Part shown: positions 1 through 10,435 of the stretch, piece after piece
Layout of the letters: each line of letters begins with the position of its first letter
Numbering within the stretch: position 1 is the stretch's first letter
Translations under genes and position numbers: made by a program
Assembly: GCA_008729055.1 (NCBI GenBank)
Contig: SDUX01000010.1
Coordinates: forward strand, 1,751,090 to 1,815,089
Origin: Pyropia haitanensis
Lineage: Eukaryota > Rhodophyta > Bangiophyceae > Bangiales > Bangiaceae
Length of the DNA stretch: 64,000 nucleotides
Direction: 5' to 3'
The notes under the pieces: model-generated
Told to the model about the DNA's origin: nothing
Database searches by the model: none
What the model saw: only the letters and a program-made list of their open reading frames with translations

Positions 1-436
1 GCGGCGGGCGCGCCGCCACCGGGCGGCGCACCGGCTTCCGCCGCGCGGACGCGCGGGCCATCTCCGCCCCCGTCCTGCCGCTCGGCCGGCCCCCCCCCCC
101 CCCTGTTTGCATGCCAAAGACCGCGCCGCCACGCCAGTCCCGTCTCCCATACGCGCCCGACCGCGGGCGCCGACCCGGCCTCCGCTCCCCCCCGACCCCC
201 CGAAGAAAACAGACGCGGGTGGCGCCCCCGCGACGGGCGGCCACCCGCTCGTTAGCCCGACCGGTCACTCGCCCCCCCCCCACCCCCCCGCCCACGCCAC
301 GCCACCCGCCGCGCGCCCACCACGGCCGCCGTCCCGCGCCGCCGTCGCTGCGGCCGCCGCCCCCACCCCACAAGATCAGCCACTCCCCCCCGCCGCTCCC
401 CCCCTCGCCGGCCGCCCCCCCGCCTCCGCCCCCCCC
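1..436. other. C-rich stretch without a supported gene
   Basis: Very C-rich, low-complexity DNA. Open frames on both strands consist of Pro, Ala, Arg and Gly and show no recognisable domain, so none is called. It may include the 3' flank of the weak minus-strand gene that ends at 437. Confidence 0.5.
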
Positions 437-801
437 TCACGCCCCATCCAGCGCCTTGCGGGACAGCACGAATTCCCCTCCCCCCCGGCCGCCCACGACC
501 GCCCACCGCCGCCCGTTGGGCGCCCCCCAGTCCGCCCCCCCCCCCCCCATCCCCCCCCGCCGACGCGTCCACCACCACCGGGTACAGCGGCGATGCCACA
601 GCGGCGATGCCGGCAACACCCGCGCGCAGTGCGCGTCCACAAACGCCACCGCCGCCGCCGCCGCGTCCGCATCCGCTGCAGCCATCCCCGCCACGCGCGC
701 CACGCCGCCGCGGTGGATGTACGGGTTGATGTAGGGCGCCACGACCGCCACGACCTCCGGCGGTTGGGGCGGCGGCGCGCCGCCGCCGTCGCCGCCGTCG
801 C

Positions 802-859
<58 letters not shown>

Positions 860-927
860 TCGCCCGCCGGCAGGCGGCCCGGCGTGCCGTCCAGGGCGGA
901 CACCAGCGCCGCCACCGCCCGCAGCAT
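437..927 (-). CDS. Possible small hypothetical protein (weak, frame-broken)
   Basis: Not recognised. On the minus strand, natural-looking peptide pieces follow one another but sit in different frames. An ATG at 927 starts MLRAVAALVSALDG, followed by an Ala tract. Then come VVAVVAPYINPYIHRGG, AAVASPLYPVVVDASAGG, and finally an end reading EFVLSRKALDGA with a stop at 437. The frame changes lie near GC-repeat and G/C runs, as in better-supported genes of this window. Mixed hydrophobic and charged residues set these pieces apart from the surrounding Pro/Arg-only frames. The start, the joins and even the reality of the gene are uncertain. It could equally be chance open frames in GC-rich DNA. Confidence 0.22.
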
Positions 928-2168
928 CGCCGTCGTGACGTGACCACGCGCGTGGACAAACAGGCGCACTCCTCGAGTGCGTGCGGGCCGCGGATGCACC
1001 TGACTTCCCCGCAGGGCAGGGACCCGAACAACCGTGCGCTGGGGCGGCCCGACTGGGCCGCTCGGGCCGCCGTCTGGATTGATGGGGCGACCCGGGCGGG
1101 CCGGCCAGGAGCTGTCCGCGGTGTGTGGTTGGGGCGGTGCGCGGCCACGTCGCGTCGAGGCGGTCCCCCGTCACCAGGACGGACGGACGCCACCGCGAAT
1201 CCCTGTTGTCTGTGCAGTACTGTATTCCATCCAGTGTACGCGAAAGGGGCTACATGAAGGGACCGGCGGACGTCGCGTGGCGCTCACGGTCCCGTCGCCT
1301 ACCGATACAATGAACCATCACGGCCCCTCGCGGCCGCCGTGAGCACGACAGCGTGCATTGTTGCGCCACCTGCGTCGGGGCCCCCAACACACACTCCAGT
1401 GTGCGCTGGCAGCGGGCCCGCGCGGGGCTCTCGGGTGTGTGCTGGCGGCGGGCCGCGTCGGGCTTTCTCGGAGTACGCGCTTGCAGTGGACGCCTCGACC
1501 GCCTGCTCCCAGCTCGCTTGGCACCGCTGAAGGGGCCGTGCGGGGAGCGGTGGTGGGGCACCAGACGCACCCGTTTACGGCGGCCGTGCCCCCCCTGTCT
1601 TACCGCCGACGGGGGGCTCGTGATGTGACCGTCCGACGTTGGCGCGGGCCAAGTGTGCGCGCACGGCGGCGCCGGCGGTGTGCACTGCGCTGTGTTGACG
1701 AAGCACGGGTGCTGGTGCGCTCTCGCCCTCCCCCGCCCCGCATTTTTTTTTTCTTGTCTTTCCGGTTCCCGTTCCCATCCCCCCCGCCCGTGCCCGCCGC
1801 GGAGCGGCCTGCGGCTCGGCGCTTGCCCGTTGCGCGTGTGGGCGGACGCGCCACCGGACGCCTGCCGGCGGGAGGCGCAGCGGCGGGGGGGGACCCCCGC
1901 GGCTGGGCGGCGTGGCCGCGACGCGCCCGGAGGGTGTGTTCCGGGCGTGGTGCGTCGGCACCTGCTGCTCGCCGCGCGTCGGCTTTGGCTCGTCGACGGC
2001 CACCCCTGGCGGGGGGCGGGGGGAGGGGGGCGCGGTGCGGGGCGGGTGGCGTGTGCGCAGGCCGTGGTGGTGCGGACGCCGCCCACCGCCGCGCGCGGCG
2101 CCGCGTCGGGCGCGGCTTTGTCCGGAGGGCAGGCGCAGCTGCGGGCGAGGTGAGCGCTTGCGGCCGGC
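928..2168. other. Upstream region of the NLR-like gene
   Basis: No gene is supported here. The stretch has mixed composition with a T tract at 1743-1752 followed by a pyrimidine-rich segment, about 420 bases before the NLR-like start codon. It probably contains the 5' leader and promoter of that gene. No TATA box is convincing. Confidence 0.4.
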
Positions 2169-5060
2169 ATGGCCTCCCCTTGCGGTGCTACCGACGGGCG
2201 GGTCGACGAGGACGCGCGTAAGTGGGACGAATGGCAGCGAGAGTGCCAGCGGTCGGTGTGCTCCTTGATGGCGTATCCGCGTGGCGGGGCCGAGCTGTCC
2301 CAGAGCGGAACCGGCTGGGTCGTCCGCGACGACGACGAGGTAGCCGCGCTGGTCACCGCCCGGCACGTCGTTAAGCACGTCATCGACGCGGGTCAGTTGA
2401 AGGGCAACGTGACGGCCACCGTTGCAAGCGGCCACAAGGTGAACCTGGCTGGCGCGTACGTGCTGAGTGCGCCAGTGCCGGGTGCGGCGGCGGACCCGTC
2501 TGCCGAGATGATGGACGCGGTGGTCGTGCGGCTGGCACCTGGGAAGCGGTTCTTTGCACCGCCCGTGCCGTGTGCGGTGGCCACGATGGACGCGGACGGG
2601 TCTGTGGCGGATGTCGAGAGCGTCTCGGTGCAGCAGGGCGCCGCTTGCTCCCTGCTACACCTCCCTGGCGGCAAGGGCATTGTCGGCAACCAGCGTGTGG
2701 TGGTGACTCCTGGCGGCAAGGTCGTCGGTGTGACCACATTCAATGGCCAGCCGTGGTGCTTGACCCACAACTTGGTGTCTGACGGGGGCTCCTCGGGCGG
2801 GATGCTGATCGACGCGCGCTGCCGCGCAATGGCAATCCACCGTGGCAGGCAGACGAGCGACCTCAAGCACGCGGTGCTCGTCAACGCGCTGCACGTCGCG
2901 CTTGGGCGGGCGTCGCCCTGGCTCGGCGCGCCCCCAGTGGAGCACGGGCGGTGCGTGACGTACGGCCTACCGGAAGAGTGTGTCAACTTTGTCGGCCGGG
3001 AGAACCAGCTGGCGGACCTTACACGCGTCGTCAAGGGTGACCGCAAGGTGGTGGTCGTATCCACGGGTCTCCCTGGCGTTGGAAAGTCAACGATAGTGCG
3101 CGAGTGGGCGCACCGGGCAAGCCAGTCTCGTGAGTACGGTGCTGTCTTGTGGTTGCGGGCCGACACCGTCGCGAACCTGTGGGACGACCTCGTGGGGCTG
3201 GGCCGGTTGCTTCGCATTTCCATTCCAGCTTTTGAACAGCAGTCCATGCAGAAGCGAGCGGCGTATGTGAAGCGGCAGCTCGAGATGGGCGCTTTTGTAT
3301 CTGGCGTGGCGCTCCTTGTGTTTGACAATGCGGACGACTACGCCGCGGTGTGCGATTTTGTACCGGCCGGGGAACACTGCCGCGTCGTTTTTACGGCGCG
3401 AGATCGGGAGACCTACGCCGGTCTCGGCGTGCTGCCGTTGGAGCCGTTCACAATGCAGGAGTCAATGCTGCTGCTCCGCACCATTACTTCTCGCCCCATT
3501 GATGGCGAAGAGGAGACCTTCGCAGAGAAGCTGTGCACGGAGGTGGGCCACCTTCCGTTGGCGGTGGAGCAGCTGGCCTGGTTTGCTCAGGAGAGCGGCG
3601 CGACCCTGGAATCCGTTCTGGTCGACGTGCAGCGGTCGGCTGCGTCGGCTTGGCCACTCGACAAGATTTCCATCGCCAAGTACGAGCGGCGCGCGTCCGT
3701 GGTTGGGGCACTTCGGCTGGTGCAGCGGGAGCTATCCGAGCCCGGGCGCAGAGCGCTGCAGCGACTGGCGCTGCTGGCGCCAGAGCGGGTGCCTCGTGAG
3801 CTCCTGGGGCCCGACGCGAACGCCGCCACCGCCGCGTTGAGCTCGCGGGCGATGATTGCCTACCCCGAGCCCGGCCTGATCAGCACACATCGTCTGGTGC
3901 TGGGCGTGGCGCAGGGAGAGATGTCCAATGCCAGTGGCGACCATCTGCGCGCCACCAAGGAGGTCGTTTCCGCCCTTGTCGAGCACGTCGTCGGGTTTAA
4001 TCAGCACGCAGCTGCCACATGGGGTCCCATGCGGGCTATCCTTCCGCACGCCGAGGCATTCTCCGAACTGAAGGCGGACACGTCCTTGTGGAGCGACGCT
4101 GGCATTGCGAAGGACTGGATGTCGATGTTGAAGAAGCTGTATTGGTACACTGTATACTGCATCCGCGACTACGCAGCGGCCTTTCAGTGGGCCGAGCGGG
4201 CCAAGGACGATGCCTCCACGCTCTTTCCGGACGACTCTTTCTTGCCCATTGCTTGCGCCGTCGACATCGGATGGGTCCTTGCTCTCCAACGTAATACATC
4301 TGAAGCCGTGTCAACGTGCCTCCCACTACTGCAGCCAGTTAGTGCACGCCTGGCCCAGGTCGATGATTCCTGGACAAGTGGCCCGCGCGACGTGCTGTCG
4401 GTGGCGTTTAACTTGGCAATATCATTACGGTGGGTGGGAAGGAGTGCGGAGGCGGTGCCGCTGATTGAGCAGCTGCTGCCAATAACGGAAGCACGACGTG
4501 GCCGGGAGCACGTGAGCACGCTGGAGGTGAAGATGGAAAAGGCAGATTTGCTGGTGCAAACGGGCAAAGTCGACCAAGCGGCGAACCTGTTCGAGGAGCT
4601 GCTTCGTGTGCCTGAGACGCCAGCATTGCGCGTCATGTTGAGCTTGTCTGCGAGTAGCCTCGCGCGTTTACGCGTGGCGAAGGGAGAGCTGGACGAGGCG
4701 CTGGCCCTGTGGACGCGCGCGCGGGACCTGGACGTGGCGTCGTTCGGTGAAGAGCACATTGAGGTGGCAGTTTCAGAACACCATATCGGGTGCGTGTTGG
4801 TGCGCCAGGGCAAGCTGGAAGAGGGGGAGAAGCTGTTGAAGGAGGCATTGAGGAAGGAGATTGCCATGGTGGGGGAGGACGGTGACGTCACACGCACAAC
4901 GCGGGCGGGGTTGAGTTATGTACAAGAAAAGCTGGAAGAGCAGAGGACGACGGCGCAGACAGAAAACTCTGCCAGATCAGCGGGCGATCCTGTAGACGCG
5001 GAGCGCAACCGGTCCGCGGCAGGCCATGGCGGTTGCGGGCCCCGTTGCGTCGTCAGCTGA
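2169..5060 (+). CDS. NLR-like protein: trypsin-like protease + NB-ARC + TPR-like repeats
   Basis: A 963-residue intronless STAND-type receptor. Residues about 25-245 look like a trypsin/HtrA-fold protease: GTGWVV at 47-52, candidate catalytic His66 in TARHVV, Asp116 in MMDAVVVRL, and Ser209 in DGGSSGG. Residues about 272-580 form an NB-ARC ATPase: FVGRE at 274-278, P-loop GLPGVGKST at 300-308, Walker B LLVFDNAD at 382-389, an Arg sensor in VVFTARD, GLPL-type GHLPLAVEQ at 460-468, and an MHD-equivalent THRLV around 573-577. Residues about 650-920 are helical repeats of TPR/kinesin-light-chain type. In this family nucleotide exchange switches oligomerisation, the repeats sense, and the N-terminal domain acts. 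By inference an activated oligomer would bring proteases together. The start ATG lies in a good context (GGCATGG). There is no signal peptide or membrane segment, so a cytosolic location is likely. The ligand and substrate cannot be read from the sequence. Confidence 0.92.
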   Translation: MASPCGATDGRVDEDARKWDEWQRECQRSVCSLMAYPRGGAELSQSGTGWVVRDDDEVAALVTARHVVKHVIDAGQLKGNVTATVASGHKVNLAGAYVLSAPVPGAAADPSAEMMDAVVVRLAPGKRFFAPPVPCAVATMDADGSVADVESVSVQQGAACSLLHLPGGKGIVGNQRVVVTPGGKVVGVTTFNGQPWCLTHNLVSDGGSSGGMLIDARCRAMAIHRGRQTSDLKHAVLVNALHVALGRASPWLGAPPVEHGRCVTYGLPEECVNFVGRENQLADLTRVVKGDRKVVVVSTGLPGVGKSTIVREWAHRASQSREYGAVLWLRADTVANLWDDLVGLGRLLRISIPAFEQQSMQKRAAYVKRQLEMGAFVSGVALLVFDNADDYAAVCDFVPAGEHCRVVFTARDRETYAGLGVLPLEPFTMQESMLLLRTITSRPIDGEEETFAEKLCTEVGHLPLAVEQLAWFAQESGATLESVLVDVQRSAASAWPLDKISIAKYERRASVVGALRLVQRELSEPGRRALQRLALLAPERVPRELLGPDANAATAALSSRAMIAYPEPGLISTHRLVLGVAQGEMSNASGDHLRATKEVVSALVEHVVGFNQHAAATWGPMRAILPHAEAFSELKADTSLWSDAGIAKDWMSMLKKLYWYTVYCIRDYAAAFQWAERAKDDASTLFPDDSFLPIACAVDIGWVLALQRNTSEAVSTCLPLLQPVSARLAQVDDSWTSGPRDVLSVAFNLAISLRWVGRSAEAVPLIEQLLPITEARRGREHVSTLEVKMEKADLLVQTGKVDQAANLFEELLRVPETPALRVMLSLSASSLARLRVAKGELDEALALWTRARDLDVASFGEEHIEVAVSEHHIGCVLVRQGKLEEGEKLLKEALRKEIAMVGEDGDVTRTTRAGLSYVQEKLEEQRTTAQTENSARSAGDPVDAERNRSAAGHGGCGPRCVVS

Positions 5061-5613
5061 ACACCACCGCGCAGCCGCCGTTGCGGACGCCAGTGGGACC
5101 GAGCACGCCGACCAGGCACGCTGCCGCAGCAGCCACGGGACGAGCGCACGAGTGGCGGCGCCAGCGGCCAGCCATCGCCGCGCTGGGCGCTTCACTGGCC
5201 GCCGCCGCCGCCCACGCCGACGCGCGCCGCGGGCTACGCGGCCGCGACGCGCCGCGCCGCGGCGGCCGCGGCGGCGGCCGCACCGTCGGCGGCGGGCGGC
5301 GGCCGCGTGGTGCCGCTGCAGCGGCACGGGGGCTGTGCGGCCGCGGCGCGGAGGAGGCCGGGGCGGGGCGAGGGCGGGGCGGGGGTGGCGGCGGGGGCCG
5401 GGGCGGGGGTGGGGACGGGAGGGGAGGGCGCACGGGTCTGGTGGGGGCCCGTCGCCGCCAGCGTGCGCGCGCGTGGCGGGACCGGGGCGGCGCGGCACGC
5501 CGCGCCGCGGCGGGCGGGCGGGCGGGCGGGCGGGGTGGGCGGCTGCGACCGCGGCGGCCGCCGCCGCCGTCATTGCCGCCCGCTCGCGACCCGCCGCGGG
5601 GGCGTTCCGTCAC

Positions 5614-5633
5614 TTTTTTTTTTGTTGTTGTTT
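5614..5633 (+). terminator. Candidate T-rich 3'-end signal after the NLR-like gene
   Basis: A run of ten T followed by GTTGTTGTTT, about 550 bases after the stop codon, in otherwise GC-only DNA. Similar tracts follow several other genes here on the coding strand. A role in 3'-end formation is inference. Confidence 0.25.
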
Positions 5634-6487
5634 CCTGGCACTGTGCGCGTAGCGCGGCCAGTGTGTTGTTCTCTCCAACGCCGGCGGTGGGGCGCCCACA
5701 GACGCCGGTCGGCCCGACGGGAAGGGGGCGGCAGCCCGCCGCCGCTGCCGCCGCCGCGCGCCGCGGCGGCCGGACCGCCCGGCCGCGCGCGGCGGCGCGC
5801 ACCGCCGCCGCCGCGGCGGCGTCGGCGGTCCAGACCCCCTCCCCCCCCCGCGCGCGGCGTGGGCCACCCCGCGCGTCTGCCGCGGCAGCCAGCGGCGGCG
5901 GCGGCCGCGGCGGCGGCGGCGGCCGCAGCGGCAGCAGCGGCGGCGGCGGCGGCGGCGGCGGCCGCGGCCGCGGCCGCGGCGGCCGGGCGCCGCGGCGGCC
6001 CAGCGGCGCTAGCTGCCACGGCGGCAAGCCCGGCGCGCCCCCGCGGGCGGGCCCGCCGCCGCCCAACGGCGGCGGCTCCCCACCGGCTGGACGCGGCCGC
6101 GCGCGGCGGGTCACAGCCGCGGCCGCCGCCGCCGGGCGCCGCCCGTGGCCGGCCGCGCCAAACCGCCGCGGCGGGCGGCCCCGCCGGCCGCGGCGGCGGC
6201 GGCGGCGGCGGCGGCCGCGGCCACCCCGCCCGCCGCGAGCCGCGCGACGGCCGCCGCGGCGCGCGGCGGCGGCGCCACGCGCGGGACGCGCGCGGCGGCC
6301 GCGGGGGCGTGCCCGCACGCCGTCTCGGGGGGTCCACGGCGGCGTCGCCGCCGCCGCCGCCGCCGCCGCGGCGCGGCGGTGCCGGGTCGACGCGGCGGCG
6401 GCGGCGCGGGCGCCACGGCCGGCGGTGGCGTCGGGCGGCGGCGCGCGCCCGCGCCAGCGGCGCTCCCCCACAAACAGAAGCAACCAC

Positions 6488-6506
6488 AAAAAAAACAAAA
6501 AAAAAA
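6488..6506 (-). terminator. A-rich tract, minus-strand counterpart of the T tracts
   Basis: Eight A, one C and ten A within GC-only DNA. Read on the minus strand it resembles the T-rich tracts seen after other genes. If the analogy holds, a minus-strand transcript would come from the right of 6.5 kb, but no coding region there could be recognised. Confidence 0.15.
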
Positions 6507-6761
6507 CACGTACGCGCCGACGGCGGGTTGGCGGGGCCCGCCCCGGGCGCGTGGACGGTTTGGGGTGGGTGGCGGGGGGGTCCCGCGCGGCGCGGGCGGC
6601 CGCCGGGCGCGACACGGCCCCCGGGCGGTGGCGGCGACACACCGCGGCGGCCGCGCGCCGCGCCGCGGGCCGCCGCGGCCGCGGCGTGGCGGGCGGCCAA
6701 GGTCGCCGCCGCCGCGGCGGTGGAAGGGGGTGCGCGCCCGCCGCACCGCGCGACGGCGGCG

Positions 6762-6826
<65 letters not shown>

Positions 6827-7000
6827 TGTCACCAACTCTTGGCGACGGCGACCGCGGCGGGCGGCCACCGGCGGGTCGACGCGGCGGCGGCGGCAGCGGC
6901 GACAGCGGCAGCGGCGGCGGCCGCACCGGCAGCAGCGGCAGCGGCAACGGCGGTGGGGTGGCCGGCCAGGCGCCCGCGGGGGGCCGCCGCCGCGCGGGCG

Positions 7001-7037
<37 letters not shown>

Positions 7038-7687
7038 GCGGCGGCGGCGGCGGGCGGCCGCCGCGTAGCCCGTGCCGTGCGGGGTGGGGTGGCCGTCGCG
7101 GCGCGATGGGGGCGACGACGGCAACAAAACGGAGGACGACGCGCGCCGCGAGTGGCCGCCGCGTGCGGCGGCGGCGGCGCACGCGGCTGCGCGGCGCGTG
7201 CGGCGACGGCCGTGCCGGCGCGGGTGCACCGCGCCGGTGCGGCGGGGGTGGCGGCGGTGCACACCCCGTCGGGGCGGGCTGCGCGCCACTGGTCGCTGCC
7301 GCGCCGCGCCGTCGGCACGCGGGCGGCACGGGGAGCACCACGGCGTGCCGGCGGCGCGGCACGGGGGGGAAACGCCCACGGGTGGGGAGTGGCTGCGTGC
7401 GCGTGCCAGCCGCGGCGGCCGCCGACGCGCGGTGCCGCGGCGGCGGCGGTCGGCCGCGCTGGTGGGCTGGTGCCCGCGTGGCCGGCACTGCCGGCCGCGC
7501 CACGCAGCGACCGGCGCGCGGTGCCGCGGCCAGGCCCACGGGTGGGGGATGGCCGGGGGGAGGCGAGGGGGGGGGAGGGGCGGGAGAGAATGGAGAGGGG
7601 CGCCCTCATGCCGCCCCCCCCCCCCCCCCCCTCATCCCCTCCCGCCGTCCCTCCCGCACGACGCCCCATCGGGCGGCCACGCCGCCG

Positions 7688-7743
7688 CCACCCACCACCC
7701 GCCACCCGCCACCCGCCACCCGCCACCCACCACCCACCACCGG
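7688..7743 (+). repeat. Heptanucleotide tandem repeat CCACCCG/A
   Basis: Seven to eight units of seven bases, alternating CCACCCA and CCACCCG. The region is noncoding as far as can be seen. The unit is not a standard telomere repeat. Confidence 0.8.
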
Positions 7744-7901
7744 CCGGCGACCGCCGTGCCGTGGCCGGCGGGGCCGCCACCCGTCGCGGGGACGGGCACC
7801 TCGCCGCCGCCCTTGGCACCGCCGCCGCCCGTGGCGGCCGCGTTCCGCAAGCGGTAGCGCCGCTGGGATGGGAGGGGGGGGGAGGGGGGGACGGCGGGCC
7901 G

Positions 7902-7908
7902 CCACCGC

Positions 7909-7951
<43 letters not shown>

Positions 7952-7961
7952 GCCACCGCCA

Positions 7962-7993
<32 letters not shown>

Positions 7994-8066
7994 GCCGCCG
8001 CCACCGCCACCGCCACCACCGCCGCCGCCGCCGCCACCGCCGCCACCGCCGCCGCCGCCGCGGCGG
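7902..8066 (+). repeat. CCG/CCA trinucleotide microsatellite
   Basis: About 165 bases of CCG and CCA triplets with little interruption, followed by GCGGCG repeats. Similar tracts occur at about 20588-20690 and, inside a gene, at about 57010-57130. Confidence 0.85.
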
Positions 8067-8508
8067 TGGCGGCCGCGGCGGCGGCGCGGCGGCCGCGGCG
8101 GCGGCGGCGTGGCGCGGCCCGCCGCGGCGTGCCGCCGCGGTTGCTTGCCCCGCCCGGCGTGAGCGGCGTGGGAGGCCCCGCAGGGGGTGGCGTGTGACCC
8201 GCCGTTGGGGGGGAGGGGGGGGGATGGGGGGGGGGGGGGAGGGGGGGGCGCCTGCGGCGGGAACGCCGACGGGGGGGGGGGGGGGTGGGGGAGACCGCAA
8301 CGCCGGCGGCCGCCGGTGGTGCCACCGCCACCAGTGGCGGCCCGCACCGACGGCGGTGGTGTCGACGGACGGGGATGAGGGTGGTGGGGTGGGTGGGCGG
8401 AGGGGGGGGGGGGGGGGGGGGTGGGAGCGTCCGCCGCCGCCGCCACCGCCAACGGCGGCGGCCGCTGGAGGCGACACCGCCGCCCGCCCGCCGTGGGCGC
8501 ACCGCCGC

Positions 8509-8545
<37 letters not shown>

Positions 8546-10212
8546 CGAAAATTCAAACCGCGGGCGCCCAGACGCGCGGCCCCCCCCCCCCCCCCCCCCC
8601 CCCGCCCGCCCGCCCGCGGCGGCGCCCCCCCCCCCCCACCGCACCCCGCACCGCCGGGCAGAGCGTCCGACGCCAGCCCGTGCGCGTCGGGGCCGCGGCT
8701 GTCCGCTGGCGCCCCCCTCCAATCCACCCACCCAGTCCAGACAGACGCCCCACCAAACCCCCGCCCCCCCCCCCCCCCCCCCTCCCCCCACCTCCGACGC
8801 CCCTCCTCCACGCCCCCACCAGCCGTCGCAGCCCAATTTCGCGGGCGGCCCCCGCCCACCCCCCCCCCCCCCCCCCAACCCTTGCCCCACGCGGCCGCCG
8901 CGGGGCGGCCGCGGGACGCGCGCCGCGCGCAGCCGGCGGTGGCCAGCCGCCGCTGCCGCCGCCGCGGCCGCTGCCGGCCAACCGCCGCCGGCAGGCGCGC
9001 ACCGCCCCGCCGCCGCCGGGGACACACCGGCCCGCCGCGTCCCCGCCGCGTCCCGCCGCCGCGCGCGGCGGCGGTCGGCCGGCGCGTCGTTGCGGGGCGC
9101 CGCGGCCGACGCCCCCCCCACCCCCCCTCGCCAACCCCCACCCCCCCCCGCCTACCCCCCCTCACCGGTCGCCCCCCCCACGCCCTCCCCGCACCGCCCG
9201 CCGCCGCCGCCGCCACGCACGCCGCCACGCCATCCCCGCCGCCCGCCGCCGCCCGCCGCCGCCCGCCGCCGCCCGCCGTGGCCGTACCCGCCGGCTGCCG
9301 GCGGCGCGGCGCACCGCGCGCCGCGGCGGTGCCGCCGTCCGTGACGCGCCGCGCGCGGGGCGGCCGCCGCGGGCGGGTCGGGCCGCCTGCCGTGTCCCAG
9401 CGGGCACCCCCCCCCACTCCCCCCCTCCCCGACCCCATCCCCTCCCCCCTCCGGCTCCCCTCCTCCCCCCCCCCCCCCCGCCCCCGCCCCCGCCCCCCTC
9501 CTTTTTTTCCCCTTCCCCCCTCCTGCCATTATCCTTCCCCCCTCCACCTACTCCGTCGCTGCTCTTCCCCTCTCCCCTGCCTGCCTTTGGTGCGGGCGGA
9601 CACGCCCTTGGCGGCCGCCGCCGCCGCGTGCGTGACCGTACGTGGGGGGGGGGGGGGGGGGGGTGCGGAGGGGACGGGTGCCACACTCCCGACCGACGTG
9701 CCCGCGCTGGTCTGGTGTGGCCTGGTCTGGCCGCCGCGGCGCTGGGCTGGCCTGACGCCGGCCGCCGCGGCGGTGGGGTGCCGACGCCGCCGAGGGGGGG
9801 GACGGGGGGGGGGGGGGGGGGGGGGGGTGCCGAGGGGGGGTACCCGCCACCCCCCCGCGGCCGGCTCTCGCTGCCTTGGCGGCGCGCCGCCGCGGCGGCA
9901 GCGGCAGCGGCAGCGGTAACGGCAGCAGCGGCGGCGGTAGCAGCGGCGGTTGTCTCTGCCGGCGGGCGCGGTGGCGGCGGCCGCCAACGGGGGCTCCTTT
10001 CTTCTCCCTCCCCCCCCCCCCCCCCCCCCCCGTTTTCCAGCCTGACGCGACGCCCCCCGTGGCGGGCCTACCGGCACCGACGCGCAGCGCCGCCGCGGGT
10101 GGGTGGCCCCCCCGTCCCGGACCTCCCGTGGCGGGCGCGTGCGCCGGCCGCGGCGCCCCCCCCCCGGCGGGTGGTCCCGGCTAGCCCCTCCCCGCACGCG
10201 GTCGGGGCGGCC

Positions 10213-10379
10213 ATGGACGCGGCCGCCGCGGCCGAGGCGGCCGCCCTCGACGATCTGGTGGCGGCGTCGACCAAGGCGCCGCTCCCCACCCGCCTCACCC
10301 ACAAGGTGTGGAAGGTGCGCGACGCGGGCGCGCGCGACGCGGCCGCCCGCTACGCCGCCGCGTCGACCGCCGAGACGGC

Positions 10380-10435
<56 letters not shown>

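Larger units (their letters stand above)
5061..10212. other. 5 kb GCC-rich low-complexity region, no supported gene
   Basis: Dominated by imperfect GCC, GGC and CCA triplet repeats and long C or G runs. Open frames exceed 1,000 codons on both strands but translate only to Ala, Arg, Gly, Pro and Thr runs, as expected when stop codons are rare. I see no domain in them. Two non-GC islands stand out: a T tract at 5614-5633 and an A tract at 6488-6506. The last kilobase must hold the leader of the MOR1-type gene. Confidence 0.6.

Noticed and set aside
107..943. Plus-strand frames of 207-278 codons near the left edge
   Set aside because: Pro/Arg/Ala low complexity with no domain; the minus strand has more natural peptide pieces, and even those are weak.
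7688..7743. CCACCCG array as an internal telomere remnant
   Set aside because: The unit does not match common telomere repeats (TTAGGG, TTTAGGG and relatives) on either strand.
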